Below are positions 34,489 through 44,618 of a stretch of 64,000 nucleotides of DNA, one piece after another; positions within the stretch are counted from its first letter, which is position 1, and the number at the start of each line of letters is the position of its first letter. A model generated the notes under the pieces. That model ran no database searches and had not been told where the DNA came from. It was given only the letters and a program-made list of their open reading frames with translations. Position numbers and translations under genes: made by a program. Source of the DNA: Acinetobacter silvestris (GTDB taxonomy: Bacteria; Pseudomonadota; Gammaproteobacteria; Pseudomonadales; Moraxellaceae); contig NZ_NEGB01000005.1 in NCBI RefSeq assembly GCF_002135235.1, positions 62,001 to 126,000 on the forward strand, read 5' to 3'.

Positions 34489-36426
34489 CTAATAATTTTG
34501 ATCTGCTATAAATAATTTTAGAGTCTGATATTTCGGTTGAGTTTCAAAATATTTTTCAGATTCAAAGGAACCAATAATCGACATATGCCTTCCATCAAGA
34601 GAATAAGGTGTATTCTTCAGTGCTAATTGATCGGGTTTAAATAAGTCCGCTTGTGTAAGCAAAAGTGCATTGTGATAATTTGAAACAATAGCCGAAATTG
34701 TATTTAAAGCCAACTTTTGTTCAGTAGCTTTACTGTTACTTAAGTAATTGTTTAAATTAAAATCTTGATTTAGCCACATTGATCTTTTATAGAGTAAACT
34801 GATATTTTTATCAAAAGCATAAGGTTCAGACATAACAATGACTTTTTTATGATGCTGTGTTGCAACGTCTAATAAGTCTTTAAATCCATTTTGTTGATTC
34901 TGCCCAACAATATCAGACCATCTACCTGCAAAAATAAGAACCTCATATTGATCTATATTCTTTTTTAAATAGTTCCTATTGACCAAACATTGGGCATAAG
35001 CGCTCGTATCTTTAGACCCCGTAAAGTTTTTATTCAAACTTGGATAACACCAGTTTGTTGCAACAACATTGATATCTAAATTTAATTTTCGTCCTAATAC
35101 ATCCCAAAAAGGAATATTATGACCAGCAAAAGAATCTCCAAATAAAAGTGCTTTTTTTGCATTTGGTTGTTGTGAGGCAACATGACATTTAAGTCCATCT
35201 TCACCGACAGTCAGTGATTGATTATCTTTGATATTGTAAAAGCACCATCCATTTGAAGGAGAAGGCATCTTAATTAAAGAGGTTGATTTAAGATAAGCTG
35301 GACTTGCGCGTGATGGAATCCCATCTTTTTGAATCAATTCAAATAAAGTATAGAAAACAATCACCACACTCAATAATAATAAGTAGGCCGTTTTAAAATT
35401 AAATTTTGATAGCAAGGCCCGACTGGTGTTTTCTATATATTTATAACTCAACCAACCCAATATTATAGATAATGTAATGGCAAGAGAAAGAGTGATGATA
35501 TTTCGCTGAAACGCAAAATAGGCAAAGAAAAAAACAATAGGCCAATGCCATAAATAAATTGAATAGGATGAACTTCCTATCATTTGAATAAACTTAGATC
35601 GAGTGAAAAAAGATTGCTGATTATTGGAAATTAGAATTAATACTGTTCCAAAAATTGGAAGAATGGCTGCATAACCTGGCCATGGGGTATTTTTATTAAT
35701 GACCATTAGGCTGATAAAAAGGCAGGCATAACCTATAATTTCACTCGATCTTTGAATAAATGGAGTGAGCGTACGATTATTAAAGTAAACATAGACTATT
35801 CCACCAGCGAGCATTTCCCAAGCCCGTGTTGATAGCATAAAAAAAGATGAAATAGAGTTCTTAGGCGTTATTATCACTGATAATAGCAATGATAAAATAG
35901 AAATAAAGACGAGCAATAAACCAATAGAATGTAAATTTTTTCTAACTTTGATAAAGAGTGAAAGGATAATGGGGAATAAAATATAAAATTGCCACTCTAC
36001 AGCCAAAGACCAGGTATGCAATAAAATTTTATCACCCGCGCTGACAGCGAAATAATCTCCAGCTTGCCTGCTATACAGCCAATTCGATAAAAATGTTATA
36101 CTATACTTGGCATCTTTCGCGTAGTTTTTAAATTCTTCTGGAATAAGAATAAACCATCCTAAAAGAGTAATAATCAAAACTAAAAACAATAATGCAGGAA
36201 AAATCCGAATAGCTCTTGATAAATAAAAGTTTGCAAATGAAAATTGATTATTTAATAGCTTTTCAATAAGTATTTTCGACATTAAATAACCAGAAATGAC
36301 GAAAAATATATCAACCCCCATAAAGCCTGCAGAAAATCCCAATATTTTAAAGTGGTATAAAACAACAAAAATTATGGCGTAAGCTCTTAATCCATTAACA
36401 TCCGATCTAAATACTTTATCTTTCAT
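34489..36426 (-). CDS. O-acetyltransferase: acyltransferase-3 membrane domain fused to SGNH domain
   Basis: A 645-residue OafA/YrhL-type enzyme that acetylates surface glycans. The N-terminal 350 residues form about 10 membrane helices, starting LRAYAIIFVVLYHFKILGFS with the family's conserved His, and continuing with a GVDIFFVISGYLM motif. After a periplasmic linker, the SGNH hydrolase-fold domain (about residues 400-645) has the block I Ser in LLFGDSFAGHN and the late Asp-x-x-His pair in SLDGRHMS. The membrane part carries the acyl group across and the SGNH part transfers it to sugar. Single gene; likely target is capsule or lipooligosaccharide. A+T-rich, as its neighbours. Confidence 0.9.
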   Translation of the reverse strand: MKDKVFRSDVNGLRAYAIIFVVLYHFKILGFSAGFMGVDIFFVISGYLMSKILIEKLLNNQFSFANFYLSRAIRIFPALLFLVLIITLLGWFILIPEEFKNYAKDAKYSITFLSNWLYSRQAGDYFAVSAGDKILLHTWSLAVEWQFYILFPIILSLFIKVRKNLHSIGLLLVFISILSLLLSVIITPKNSISSFFMLSTRAWEMLAGGIVYVYFNNRTLTPFIQRSSEIIGYACLFISLMVINKNTPWPGYAAILPIFGTVLILISNNQQSFFTRSKFIQMIGSSSYSIYLWHWPIVFFFAYFAFQRNIITLSLAITLSIILGWLSYKYIENTSRALLSKFNFKTAYLLLLSVVIVFYTLFELIQKDGIPSRASPAYLKSTSLIKMPSPSNGWCFYNIKDNQSLTVGEDGLKCHVASQQPNAKKALLFGDSFAGHNIPFWDVLGRKLNLDINVVATNWCYPSLNKNFTGSKDTSAYAQCLVNRNYLKKNIDQYEVLIFAGRWSDIVGQNQQNGFKDLLDVATQHHKKVIVMSEPYAFDKNISLLYKRSMWLNQDFNLNNYLSNSKATEQKLALNTISAIVSNYHNALLLTQADLFKPDQLALKNTPYSLDGRHMSIIGSFESEKYFETQPKYQTLKLFIADQNY

Positions 36427-36895
36427 ATAGATACAAACAATTGCTTATTCTTGAGTAGCGGTATTATATGTAATGAATAAATAACTGTATAAGTGAAATG
36501 TGTTGAGAAAATGTAGCCTTTAAGATGGAAACTATACGGACTCAACCGAACAGTATGTAATGCCAATCATTGTATAAAAAGCACCTAGAATGCCCCCTAT
36601 TACTCACTCATACAAGGATGCCCTATTGTAGCCACAACTATAGAAATATACTCGGAATTTGCCTAGTTGGAATCTCTAGTATATTCAGCACACATCAACC
36701 AACTATAAGTTAATATTTTTATATAAAAATAAAGCACTTAAAAAATTCGATCATTAATAGACAATAAAAAGTCCGCAATTTTATACAGACTTTTTAAATT
36801 GATATACAACAAATATATACTTTATATTTGAAGCTTAAAATTACTGGTATTAGTCTAATTTACACACAGGAATGCAATCATTTTTTTAGCTAAAA
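36427..36895. other. Intergenic region with a terminator
   Basis: About 470 bases without a gene. A hairpin (AAAAAGTC.../...GACTTTTT, 36766-36795) lies at a distance suited to ending the gene that stops at 36896. The rest holds only the promoter side of the acyltransferase gene. Confidence 0.5.
36766..36795 (-). terminator. Terminator of the gene at 36896
   Basis: The stem AAAAAGTC/GACTTTTT with a 14-base loop; the minus-strand side ends in a T-run. Confidence 0.6.
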
Positions 36896-37165
36896 CTAAT
36901 TTACCTGCCCTAATGCCCAAGCCAAAAAATCATCTTTATTGGTAAATTCTGGTGCTTTCATGCCATTAATTTTCCGCACAATACCGCCAAATGAGCCAAT
37001 ATAGGTAGAATGATTTTCCATAACAATTCTTTCTGAATCCTTATCCTTCATGACATCTAAGAAAGCTTTCAATTTTTCATGCTGACTTAATTCTCTATAT
37101 TCTGGCCGCTCTATTAAATAGTAATATACCTGTTCTACGACATGTTTTTGATTTGATAAAATCAT
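36896..37165 (-). CDS. Hypothetical protein
   Basis: An 89-residue soluble protein, mostly helical, without recognised domain. The ribosome site GAGGT is well placed before the ATG at 37165, which supports a real gene. The central part (SERIVMENHSTYIGSFGGIV) is its most distinctive stretch. It is divergent from the first uspA gene. The 313-base gap between them (37166-37478) shows only promoter-like A/T sequence. Confidence 0.7.
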   Translation of the reverse strand: MILSNQKHVVEQVYYYLIERPEYRELSQHEKLKAFLDVMKDKDSERIVMENHSTYIGSFGGIVRKINGMKAPEFTNKDDFLAWALGQVN

Positions 37166-37478
37166 ATTTACCTCATATTCATTTTAGTTATAAAGCTTGC
37201 ACATTCTTTTAAAATAATGCTTTTCAGTCTAGCTTTTTAACAAAAAATACATGATGGCTCAATGACTTTTTTTAACATTCGGTAAATTATTTTTTAATTC
37301 CTATATATTCCAAACACATAAAATCACACCACAACTTTAGCTTTAAAAGTCTTCAAGTTAATTGTTTATATTTATTATCCAATACAATAATAAATTCATA
37401 CAAAATCTGCCATAAATTGAATATAAGAAGTGTTATATTTTAATCAGATAAAGAATCTTGTAATAAGAGGAAGATCTT

Positions 37479-37928
37479 ATGAATTACCAACACCTTCTTG
37501 TTGCTGTTGATGATTCTGCTGTATCGCTTGAAGCGGCTGAAAAAGCAATGATTTTAGCAAAAGCCCTAGAGAGTAAAGTTACCCTAGTCAGCGTTGTCTC
37601 TATGGATCCTTTAAGTAGTATTAGCTTCTATGGAAAGGCTTCTCGCTCTGTGGATTATTACTCAGAAGCAGAAGATCATGCGAAAAATGTATTAACAGCG
37701 TTAAAACTCAAATTTACCAATAAAGGGATTGATACAGAGACTAAAATTCTTGGAAATTTATCTGAAAGTTATGCCATAACCCAATTAGCTGATGAATTAA
37801 ATGTTGATTTGATTGTGATGGGTTCGCATGGTCGCACAGGGTTTAAAAAATTAGCTCTAGGCAGTATCACTCAAGATGTGCTCACATTAAGCCATGTCCC
37901 TGTATTGATTATAAAACACACACAGTAA
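37479..37928 (+). CDS. Universal stress protein UspA family, copy 1
   Basis: A 149-residue Usp-domain protein. It begins HLLVAVDDSAVSLEAAEKAM (the ATP-binding VDxS strand-turn), and the nucleotide loop near the C terminus reads MGSHGRTGFKKLALGSIT, the GxHGRxGxxxxxxGS signature of ATP-binding members. It probably binds ATP and helps survival in stationary phase or stress. AGAGGAAG lies before the ATG. It has its own terminator. Two paralogues follow within 1.6 kb, with a small unknown gene between. Confidence 0.93.
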   Translation: MNYQHLLVAVDDSAVSLEAAEKAMILAKALESKVTLVSVVSMDPLSSISFYGKASRSVDYYSEAEDHAKNVLTALKLKFTNKGIDTETKILGNLSESYAITQLADELNVDLIVMGSHGRTGFKKLALGSITQDVLTLSHVPVLIIKHTQ

Positions 37929-37947
37929 TATGACATCCCCCCCCTTA

Positions 37948-37973
37948 AAAAAACCCACGATTGTGGGTTTTTT
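37948..37973 (+). terminator. Rho-independent terminator of uspA copy 1
   Basis: Perfect 11-base stem (AAAAAACCCAC/GTGGGTTTTTT) with a GATT loop and T-run. Confidence 0.9.
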
Positions 37974-38027
37974 AAAAATCAACCTTTCCCAAAAAAGCCC
38001 TAGCAATTTAGAAACTAATTAATCCCG

Positions 38028-38312
38028 TTAAATTGTAGATTCAGTTTTAAAATAAGGATGATTACAACGATATACACTTAATTTTTTTAATTCTATTTTT
38101 AGAAAAGATTCAGACTCTTGTTCCCAAGTCGGCTGACCACTGTAAAAATCGGTATTATTAACTGTCCAATCAGAGACTAAACCATATATAAATGAATTAT
38201 CAGCAAAAACTAATTTCGATTTATTACTCGTTTCACTCTTAAAAACTTTATGTGTTGGTAAAGAACCAAACACATTAAAACAAGTATATAAATATTGATA
38301 ATTAAGATTCAT
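38028..38312 (-). CDS. Hypothetical protein
   Basis: A 94-residue soluble protein of unknown family, with aromatic and Ser/Thr-rich composition and a Trp-containing centre (YGLVSDWTVNNTDFYSGQPT). No good ribosome site precedes the ATG, so its reality is moderately supported. It lies opposite in direction between the first and second uspA genes. Confidence 0.5.
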   Translation of the reverse strand: MNLNYQYLYTCFNVFGSLPTHKVFKSETSNKSKLVFADNSFIYGLVSDWTVNNTDFYSGQPTWEQESESFLKIELKKLSVYRCNHPYFKTESTI

Positions 38313-38536
38313 CGTGCGAGCTCACTTCCATTGAGCATACTATAACAGTAAAGCCTCCTCTCTATCCCCCTAAATCACCGCCGATAAAACTCTAAGCGTA
38401 TTATAAATATTGCTTATCATCTTGATCATTACTACAAACTCATCAACGAATATTAACGGATTCAAATTGCGAGCTGAACCACGATGTGCTATCAATAAGA
38501 ATAAGAATTAAATACGATATCCAAAGGATAAAAACC

Positions 38537-38986
38537 ATGTCATATAAACATATTTTAATTCCAGTTGATGATTCTCCTATCTCTTATGCAGCAATTGAAC
38601 ATGCTGAAAAACTTGCGAAAGCTTTTGGTAGCAAAGTGACAGTGATGAGCGTTATTGCCTTAGATCCATTCACAGGTGTAGATTTTTATAAAATCGCTCC
38701 TGCTGTCACTCAATATATTCTTGAAGCAGAAGCAAATGCTGAAGGTCGCTTAAAAGATATTAAAGAGACTCTAAGCCATCACGGCATCCTTGTTGAAACA
38801 AAAATCATTCGAGAAGTTCCGACAGCAACCGGAATTTTAAATATTGCAGATGAAATCAATGCGGATCTGATTGTAATGGGATCTCATGGCCGTACAGGTC
38901 TTAAAAAACTATTTTTAGGCAGTGTCGCTCAAGAAGTGCTTACGATCAGTCCTATCCCTGTACTCATCGTCAAACAATCAAATTAA
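38537..38986 (+). CDS. Universal stress protein UspA family, copy 2
   Basis: A 149-residue Usp protein. The frame is open from 38486, but ATG 38537 is preceded by AAAGGA and gives the family start SYKHILIPVDDSPISYAAIE. The nucleotide loop MGSHGRTGLKKLFLGSVAQ is intact. It is 41 bases before copy 3, so both are likely one transcript. Confidence 0.93.
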   Translation: MSYKHILIPVDDSPISYAAIEHAEKLAKAFGSKVTVMSVIALDPFTGVDFYKIAPAVTQYILEAEANAEGRLKDIKETLSHHGILVETKIIREVPTATGILNIADEINADLIVMGSHGRTGLKKLFLGSVAQEVLTISPIPVLIVKQSN

Positions 38987-39027
38987 GTTAGCTTAAATTT
39001 TATTTTCAATCATGTAGGATATTAATC

Positions 39028-39471
39028 ATGTCATACCAAAATATTTTAGTCCCAATTGATGGTTCAGAAATTTCCTTATCAGCTGCCAAACATGCAGCCG
39101 AAATTGCCAAAGCTCTTGGCAGCCAATTAACTGCGATTAGTATTGTATCTGAAGACCCTTTTTCAGCTGCAGATTTTTATTACAGCCCAGATATGTTGAA
39201 AGATTATATTCTTGAGGCATATAAAACTGCTGAAGAAGCACTTGAAAAAGTAAAGAGTATTGCTTCTGAAATAGGCGTTAGTATTAATACCCAAGTGATT
39301 AAAGGTCCCGTTTTTGCTGAAACCATTTCCGAAACTGCTGAGAAATTAGGTACAGATCTTATTGTGATGGGTTCACATGGTCGTAAAGGCTTTAAAAAGT
39401 TTCTGCTGGGTAGTTTTGCACAAGATGTTTTAGCAAATACTCATCTTCCTGTACTGATCATCAAACAATAG
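39028..39471 (+). CDS. Universal stress protein UspA family, copy 3
   Basis: A 147-residue Usp protein, closest in look to copy 2 (SYQNILVPIDGSEISLSAAK). The nucleotide loop reads MGSHGRKGFKKFLLGSFAQ. The tandem layout suggests gene duplication, with divergence in the middle part. A terminator follows. Confidence 0.93.
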   Translation: MSYQNILVPIDGSEISLSAAKHAAEIAKALGSQLTAISIVSEDPFSAADFYYSPDMLKDYILEAYKTAEEALEKVKSIASEIGVSINTQVIKGPVFAETISETAEKLGTDLIVMGSHGRKGFKKFLLGSFAQDVLANTHLPVLIIKQ

Positions 39472-39491
39472 ATTTCTCATAAATAGTGAGC

Positions 39492-39516
39492 ATAAAACCC
39501 ACTATGTGGGTTTTAT
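39492..39516 (+). terminator. Rho-independent terminator of the uspA pair
   Basis: Stem ATAAAACCCAC/GTGGGTTTTAT with a three-base loop; it also faces the convergent gene ending at 39542. Confidence 0.85.
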
Positions 39517-39541
39517 TAAGTCTGATCATAATAAATATTAT

Positions 39542-39778
39542 CTAATCATGAGTCGCAATCACTTTAATCAAAATCGTTTGTGATTCCTCAAAATCATCAA
39601 AGATTTGCTTACGCGTAAGCTCCTTGGACTTTACTTTAAAATTATGGCTTTGATAATGAATAACTGAAGGAATTTCATCAAAGTATTGACTTCCCGCATC
39701 AAGTGTCTCTTCAAATAATGGTGTACCAAGCTGATATTCTTTACTTTTTAAGACAACATATTTAACTGTTGTTTTCAT
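39542..39778 (-). CDS. Hypothetical protein
   Basis: A 78-residue protein with a strong ribosome site (AAGGAGTG) before its ATG, so the gene is credible. It has alternating strands and a helix and no recognised motif. Its place beside the stress-protein genes may mean stress-linked expression, but nothing shows it. Confidence 0.7.
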   Translation of the reverse strand: MKTTVKYVVLKSKEYQLGTPLFEETLDAGSQYFDEIPSVIHYQSHNFKVKSKELTRKQIFDDFEESQTILIKVIATHD

Positions 39779-40009
39779 GGTTTACACTCCTTTTTCACAT
39801 ACACTTTATTTTTATTTATATCATCTTTTGGGTTATATAAAAGAATTAAATGAATGACTTTGCATAATATTCCCACAAATAAGACCAAAACATAAAATCT
39901 TTGCTGTGGTTGAAATCACTCCTTACGACTTGAAGTACAGCATAAAACGTCTTCTTATTATCCCTTTTGCAAAAATGGCATCAATTTTTTAAACCAATCA
40001 ACATTTCAA

Positions 40010-40768
40010 TTAGCTAATTTTTTTCTGTGTCCGATTTGATAAACCGACACAAATCGTAATTAACACCAATAAAATGAACGATGCCGTAAATCGACTTAAA
40101 GCTAAACCACCATGATCAATCGGTTTATCTAAAAAGTCCCCAACCACTGCACCTAAAGGTCGTGTTAAAACAAAAGCGACCCAAAACAACAAGGTTCTAG
40201 AAAGGTTTGTCCAAAGATATAGTGCTAAAATTAATAGAATTAAACCACCATAAAGATATATCCCACCCGTATAGCCAAGACCTGCGGTATCTGCAGACCA
40301 ATCCCCCAATGCTGTACCTAAAGTCTGTGAAAACGTAATCGTCAACCAGTAGAAAATTTCTATACGTGGACGATCTACGCTATGTGGAGAAATTGAACCT
40401 TCTGATTTATACCAAATTAGTAATGAACCAAGCACTAATGCCAATAAAATAGTACTTCCACCAACATAGCCAATCCCTAAGGAACGATCGACAAAATCTG
40501 CTAAGGTTGTTCCAACCGTCGTACTGGCAATAATGGTTGCCCAATATAAAGCTGGCTTATAGGTTTTACTTGAAATTTGTAAATATAAAAATGCAATAAA
40601 AATAAAAGCAAAAATAGTCGTGCTTAATAAATATCCTAAATTTAAGGACATTGATAGCGCATCACCAGCTGTTTCACCAAATGTCGTGGCAAAAATTTTT
40701 GTGATCCAAAATAAACCCGTGATTTGAGGAACTTTCACCAAGGTGTTTTTCAAAATTTCGTTCATCAT
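40010..40768 (-). CDS. Four-repeat membrane protein (COG4705-like)
   Basis: A 252-residue inner-membrane protein with about 8-9 helices. The sequence contains four copies of a G-[TE]-x-x-x-D motif in pairs of helices: FGETAGDALSMSLNLGYL, VGTTLADFVDRSLGIGYV, LGTALGDWSADTAGLGYT and LGAVVGDFLDKPIDHGGL. This internal duplication marks the family of 'membrane-anchored COG4705' proteins of unknown function. Each motif places acidic residues within membrane-adjacent turns, which might bind a metal ion. ATG 40768, behind GAG, gives the family start MNEILKNTLVKVP; the frame is open to 40810. Confidence 0.75.
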   Translation of the reverse strand: MMNEILKNTLVKVPQITGLFWITKIFATTFGETAGDALSMSLNLGYLLSTTIFAFIFIAFLYLQISSKTYKPALYWATIIASTTVGTTLADFVDRSLGIGYVGGSTILLALVLGSLLIWYKSEGSISPHSVDRPRIEIFYWLTITFSQTLGTALGDWSADTAGLGYTGGIYLYGGLILLILALYLWTNLSRTLLFWVAFVLTRPLGAVVGDFLDKPIDHGGLALSRFTASFILLVLITICVGLSNRTQKKIS

Positions 40769-41249
40769 AAAACTCGAACTAAGGTTATATTTATAGTTCA
40801 ACGCTAACACCTTAAAATCGGCTTAACCTACTTTTAAAATCAAGTAAGCGACACTCATTCAGATGGTAGATATTGAGAAGCTTATTTGTGATATTAACTC
40901 AACATTATGAACTTTTTTAAAGAGCAAAATCTTAAAAAGTCTTCATAATAAGTTCAAAACAAGATGAGTTATTTGCTATACAAACTTCACAAATTAAAAA
41001 AATTAATAGAAAAACCAATTAACTAAAACTCAAACACATCAAGTTTATTGCAGTCTGAATGGAACATCCTGTAACAAAGTTAAAGACTTTCATCAATTAT
41101 ATGATTAGGACAATTGTTTATCTTTTTAATATTCAATCAATTTAAACTGTTATTATCACTTTCAAATAAATACAATTTTACAACTAGTTAATTACTCTAC
41201 TCTGTTTAGTTTTAGATATAAAAAACTCGATTCAACGCTAACTTTAGAC
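40769..41249. other. Intergenic region
   Basis: About 480 A+T-rich bases with no credible gene in any frame. Nothing structured was seen except the terminator starting at 41250. Confidence 0.5.
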
Positions 41250-41284
41250 AATAAAAAACCAGACATATCATCTGGTTTTTTATT
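41250..41284 (-). terminator. Rho-independent terminator of prmB-aroC
   Basis: A 14-base perfect stem (AATAAAAAACCAGA and complement) with a T-run on either strand, 13 bases past the aroC stop. Confidence 0.92.
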
Positions 41285-41297
41285 GATCCTGATCAAA

Positions 41298-42392
41298 TTA
41301 TTTAGGTTCAATCGGATTAAACGGTGCAACTACATCCGCATTCTGTGCACGATGACGCATGAAGTGATCCATCAATACAATTGCAAACATTGCCTCAGCA
41401 ATGGGTGTCGCACGGACACCGACGCAAGGATCATGACGACCTTTAGTTAATACATCGGTATCTTGACGATCAATATTAATGGTTTTACCCGGTGTGGTGA
41501 TACTTGCTGTTGGTTTTAAAGCAATTGCCACACGAATGGTTTGCCCAGATGAAATACCACCCAGAATTCCGCCTGCATGATTGGCTAAGAAACCATCGGT
41601 AGTGAGTTCATCACGTGTTTCATGACCAAATTGTTCTGCAACTGCAAAACCATCACCAATTTCAACGCCCTTTACCGCATTGATACTCATCATCGCATGG
41701 GCAATATCGGCATCTAAACGATCAAATACAGGCTCGCCCCAGCCCACTGGAACTTTTTCGGCAACAATTTCAAGCTTTGCACCACAACTGGTACCTTGTT
41801 CACGTAGTGAAGTGACAAGCGCTTCAAAACGAGGAACTGCATCCACATCTCCACAGAAAAATGGATTATTCGGCACTTCATTCCAATCTAAGACCTTGGC
41901 TTTTTCCGTTCCAATTTGAGTGACATGACCACGAATCACTATACCAAATTTTTCAAAAAGATATTTTTTCGCAATCGCACCTGCAGCCACGCGCATTGCC
42001 GTTTCACGAGCACTAGAACGACCACCGCCACGGTAATCACGAAAGCCATACTTTTGGGTATAAGTATAATCTGCATGACCCGGACGGAACGTTTGTGCAA
42101 TATTGCCATAATCTTTCGATTTCTGATCCGTATTACGAATCAGTAAACCAATCGATGTACCTGTCGTTTTACCTTCAAATACACCAGAAATAATTTGTAC
42201 TTCATCAGGTTCTTTACGCTGAGTTGCAAATTTAGATGTCCCCGGTTTACGGCGGTCTAAATCTTTTTGCAAATCTGCTTCACAAAGTTCGATCCCAGGC
42301 GGCACACCATCGACAATCGCCATGAGGCCAACGCCATGAGATTCACCACAAGTCGTTACACGGAAGAGTTGCCCAATACTATTACCAGCCAT
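41298..42392 (-). CDS. aroC: Chorismate synthase
   Basis: A 364-residue enzyme for the last shikimate-pathway step, turning EPSP into chorismate with reduced FMN as cofactor. All family signatures are clear: [32 protein letters not shown] and [21 protein letters not shown] 42392 gives the family start [19 protein letters not shown] and is preceded by AAGGAG; the frame is open to a GTG two codons earlier that lacks spacing. It starts 13 bases after prmB and forms one operon with it, a common gamma-proteobacterial pairing. Confidence 0.98.
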   Translation of the reverse strand: MAGNSIGQLFRVTTCGESHGVGLMAIVDGVPPGIELCEADLQKDLDRRKPGTSKFATQRKEPDEVQIISGVFEGKTTGTSIGLLIRNTDQKSKDYGNIAQTFRPGHADYTYTQKYGFRDYRGGGRSSARETAMRVAAGAIAKKYLFEKFGIVIRGHVTQIGTEKAKVLDWNEVPNNPFFCGDVDAVPRFEALVTSLREQGTSCGAKLEIVAEKVPVGWGEPVFDRLDADIAHAMMSINAVKGVEIGDGFAVAEQFGHETRDELTTDGFLANHAGGILGGISSGQTIRVAIALKPTASITTPGKTINIDRQDTDVLTKGRHDPCVGVRATPIAEAMFAIVLMDHFMRHRAQNADVVAPFNPIEPK

Positions 42393-42404
42393 GTTCACAA
42401 CTCC

Positions 42405-43415
42405 TTATGCTTGAACAGATTCTACAAATAAATCACGATATTTTCGGCATTGCTCAGCAGTTAAAGCAAAAATACCAGAACCACCTTTTTGGAAAGTTAA
42501 CCAATGGAAATCAACAGTATTAAAGTTTTGCTTCATTGCCCATTCTGAATTACCCACTTCGATGACAATTAAACCATCTTCAGTTAAGTAATCGGCTGCT
42601 TGCGCTAACATTTTACGTACCAGATCTAAACCATCTTGACCTGCGGCTAATGCCAATTCAGGTTCATGTAAAAACTCAGCAGGAAGATCAGCCATATCTT
42701 CCGCATCTACATAAGGTGGGTTCGATATAATTAAATCATATTGATTTTCAGCTGGTATTTTAGTAAATAGGTCTGATTCCATCCATGCAATTTGATACTG
42801 CATATTGTGATGTTCAGCATTAATGCTTGCAACCTCTAAAGCCTCTTTAGAAATATCAGTAGCATCAACTTCTGCATCTGGGAATGCATATGCCAAAGCA
42901 ATGGCGATACAACCTGAACCCGTGCACATATCTAAGATACGGCGTGGCATTGTCGGATTTGGGTTCTCAGGTAAGTTATTTACAGCCTGTCCCATTTCGC
43001 CATTTTCATCGATACAATACGGCGCAAATTTGTTTTGAATGAGTTCAGCAATGGGTGAACGTGGAATCAATACACGCTCATCAACGTAATATGGTTTGTC
43101 ACAGAAATAAGCCAGATTCAATAAATATGAAGTTGGAACTTTTTCATTAATTCGACGTTCAAGTAGGCTAATAAATTCAGCTTTTTCACTTGGTAATAAT
43201 TTTGCATCGAGAATATCTGGATTAACCTTCCAATCTAATGCCAATGTTTGTAAAACCAAGGCAGAACTTTCAGCAAAGAAATCTTCAGTACCTTGACCTA
43301 AATGTGCATCATATTGACGTAAAGCCGAAACACCAAAGCGAATAAAATCGCGTATGGTTGTTAAATTTTCAGCGGCTTCCTGTAAATGTTCAGGGCTAAT
43401 AGTCAGTTGATCCAC
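42405..43415 (-). CDS. prmB: Ribosomal protein uL3 N5-glutamine methyltransferase
   Basis: A 336-residue SAM-dependent methyltransferase that methylates a glutamine of ribosomal protein L3. The N-terminal helical recognition domain covers residues 1-125. The catalytic Rossmann domain has the SAM loop DMCTGSGCIAIALAYAFPDA and the NPPY motif in IISNPPYVDAEDM, which holds the target glutamine. Length and the LPAEFLHEPELALAAGQDGL segment separate it from the shorter PrmC. It is the first gene of the operon with aroC. Confidence 0.95.
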   Translation of the reverse strand: MDQLTISPEHLQEAAENLTTIRDFIRFGVSALRQYDAHLGQGTEDFFAESSALVLQTLALDWKVNPDILDAKLLPSEKAEFISLLERRINEKVPTSYLLNLAYFCDKPYYVDERVLIPRSPIAELIQNKFAPYCIDENGEMGQAVNNLPENPNPTMPRRILDMCTGSGCIAIALAYAFPDAEVDATDISKEALEVASINAEHHNMQYQIAWMESDLFTKIPAENQYDLIISNPPYVDAEDMADLPAEFLHEPELALAAGQDGLDLVRKMLAQAADYLTEDGLIVIEVGNSEWAMKQNFNTVDFHWLTFQKGGSGIFALTAEQCRKYRDLFVESVQA

Positions 43416-43509
43416 TTAAGGCTTCTCCAAGGTCAATTTTTTAAACGCTTTATGATACCTTGTTTTGCTTACATTTATAATGCTTTCGTTATCATCAATT
43501 CCATAACTG

Positions 43510-43893
43510 TTATCGATATCGATATGTTTTTTGTTCTAAACTATTGGCTTGTTGCACTGTCATTTTTAAAGCGCAATTATAATATCTAGATTTATGCCCG
43601 AGTGATTCTGATTTATTTTTTTCAGCACAACGCTGATCACGTGTATCAAACCACTGTTTTTGCAAATCTTTCTGTGCTTTTCTTTCATCAGAATTATCGT
43701 ATTGCATTAACAACACATTAAAATAAGATTTTACCCGCTTATCTTGCTGCTTTAATTCATCCTGCATACAGGCAGTAGTATTGTTCGATCCCGCTGAATT
43801 CATACACGAGACATATTCCGAGCTATACCCCATCGCAAATATTTGTGTAGGCAAAAAAATGGCGAAGATCGCACCCCACAATTTATAATTCAT
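43510..43893 (-). CDS. LprI/DUF1311-family exported protein
   Basis: A 127-residue exported protein. The signal peptide ends in QIFA. The mature part has the LprI pattern of four cysteines (C30, C42, C89 and C106 approximately) in VSCMNSAG, TACMQDELK, RDQRCAEKN and YYNCALKMT, around a helical core with KDLQKQWFDTRDQRC. LprI-type domains inhibit lysozyme in some species, yet many members have no tested role. Single gene, opposite to the gene at 44166. Confidence 0.8.
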   Translation of the reverse strand: MNYKLWGAIFAIFLPTQIFAMGYSSEYVSCMNSAGSNNTTACMQDELKQQDKRVKSYFNVLLMQYDNSDERKAQKDLQKQWFDTRDQRCAEKNKSESLGHKSRYYNCALKMTVQQANSLEQKTYRYR

Positions 43894-44165
43894 TACTATT
43901 CCCCAAATTTAAAACTGATTTTTATATTGAAATTTCTCATTCAAATGAATTTTAAAAGAATAATGTCAAATAACAAAGAAATGTTTTAAAAACTTCACAC
44001 TTCGCATAGAACTTAAATGATTCATCTAATACATGATACAAGAGATATTAATGTGTAATTTTTATATGAAAAGAAGCCTTCCTTATTTTAGAAACATTAA
44101 GCCACTTGATTTCGATCACAACGATCATTATATACTTGACACAATTTTCAAGATTTACAATCTCG

Positions 44166-44471
44166 ATGAGCTATAAGCACAATAATTTAATGGCCATGCG
44201 CCAAAATTACTGGAATGATGAATCATCTGCTAACGTGATTTCAGAAAAACATTATTTCCAACAGACTCTCATAGAACACGGTGTGTTTGAATCTGCATCA
44301 ATTGAGGATGCTAAATACTTCTTTTTTAGCTTACCCAGTATCATTATCGTTAAGGGTTATGCTTTAGGGTTTATGGATCACACAGTGAAAATTTTGATTT
44401 CAAAATATATTCATGACAATAAGCAAATGTTGATGCTTCGCCAAGACATTAAAATTCAATTCCGTATGTAA
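44166..44471 (+). CDS. Hypothetical protein
   Basis: A 101-residue protein of unknown family. The frame is open from 44106, but the first 20 codons are A/T-rich and unlikely to be translated; ATG 44166 is taken, although no clear ribosome site precedes it. The central part (FFFSLPSIIIVKGYALGFMD) is hydrophobic but too short for a safe membrane call. The 270 bases upstream hold nothing else. Confidence 0.55.
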   Translation: MSYKHNNLMAMRQNYWNDESSANVISEKHYFQQTLIEHGVFESASIEDAKYFFFSLPSIIIVKGYALGFMDHTVKILISKYIHDNKQMLMLRQDIKIQFRM

Positions 44472-44618
44472 ATGCTTCACATATAAAACTTTAAATACGA
44501 TTCATTGACTTTAATTTAATCAATTATCCGTCAAGTTGAACTATTTTAATACGGTCAGACCATGTAATATTCATTACTATGATTTATGTGCTCGTATTGC
44601 TTAAAGGATTTAATCTTC

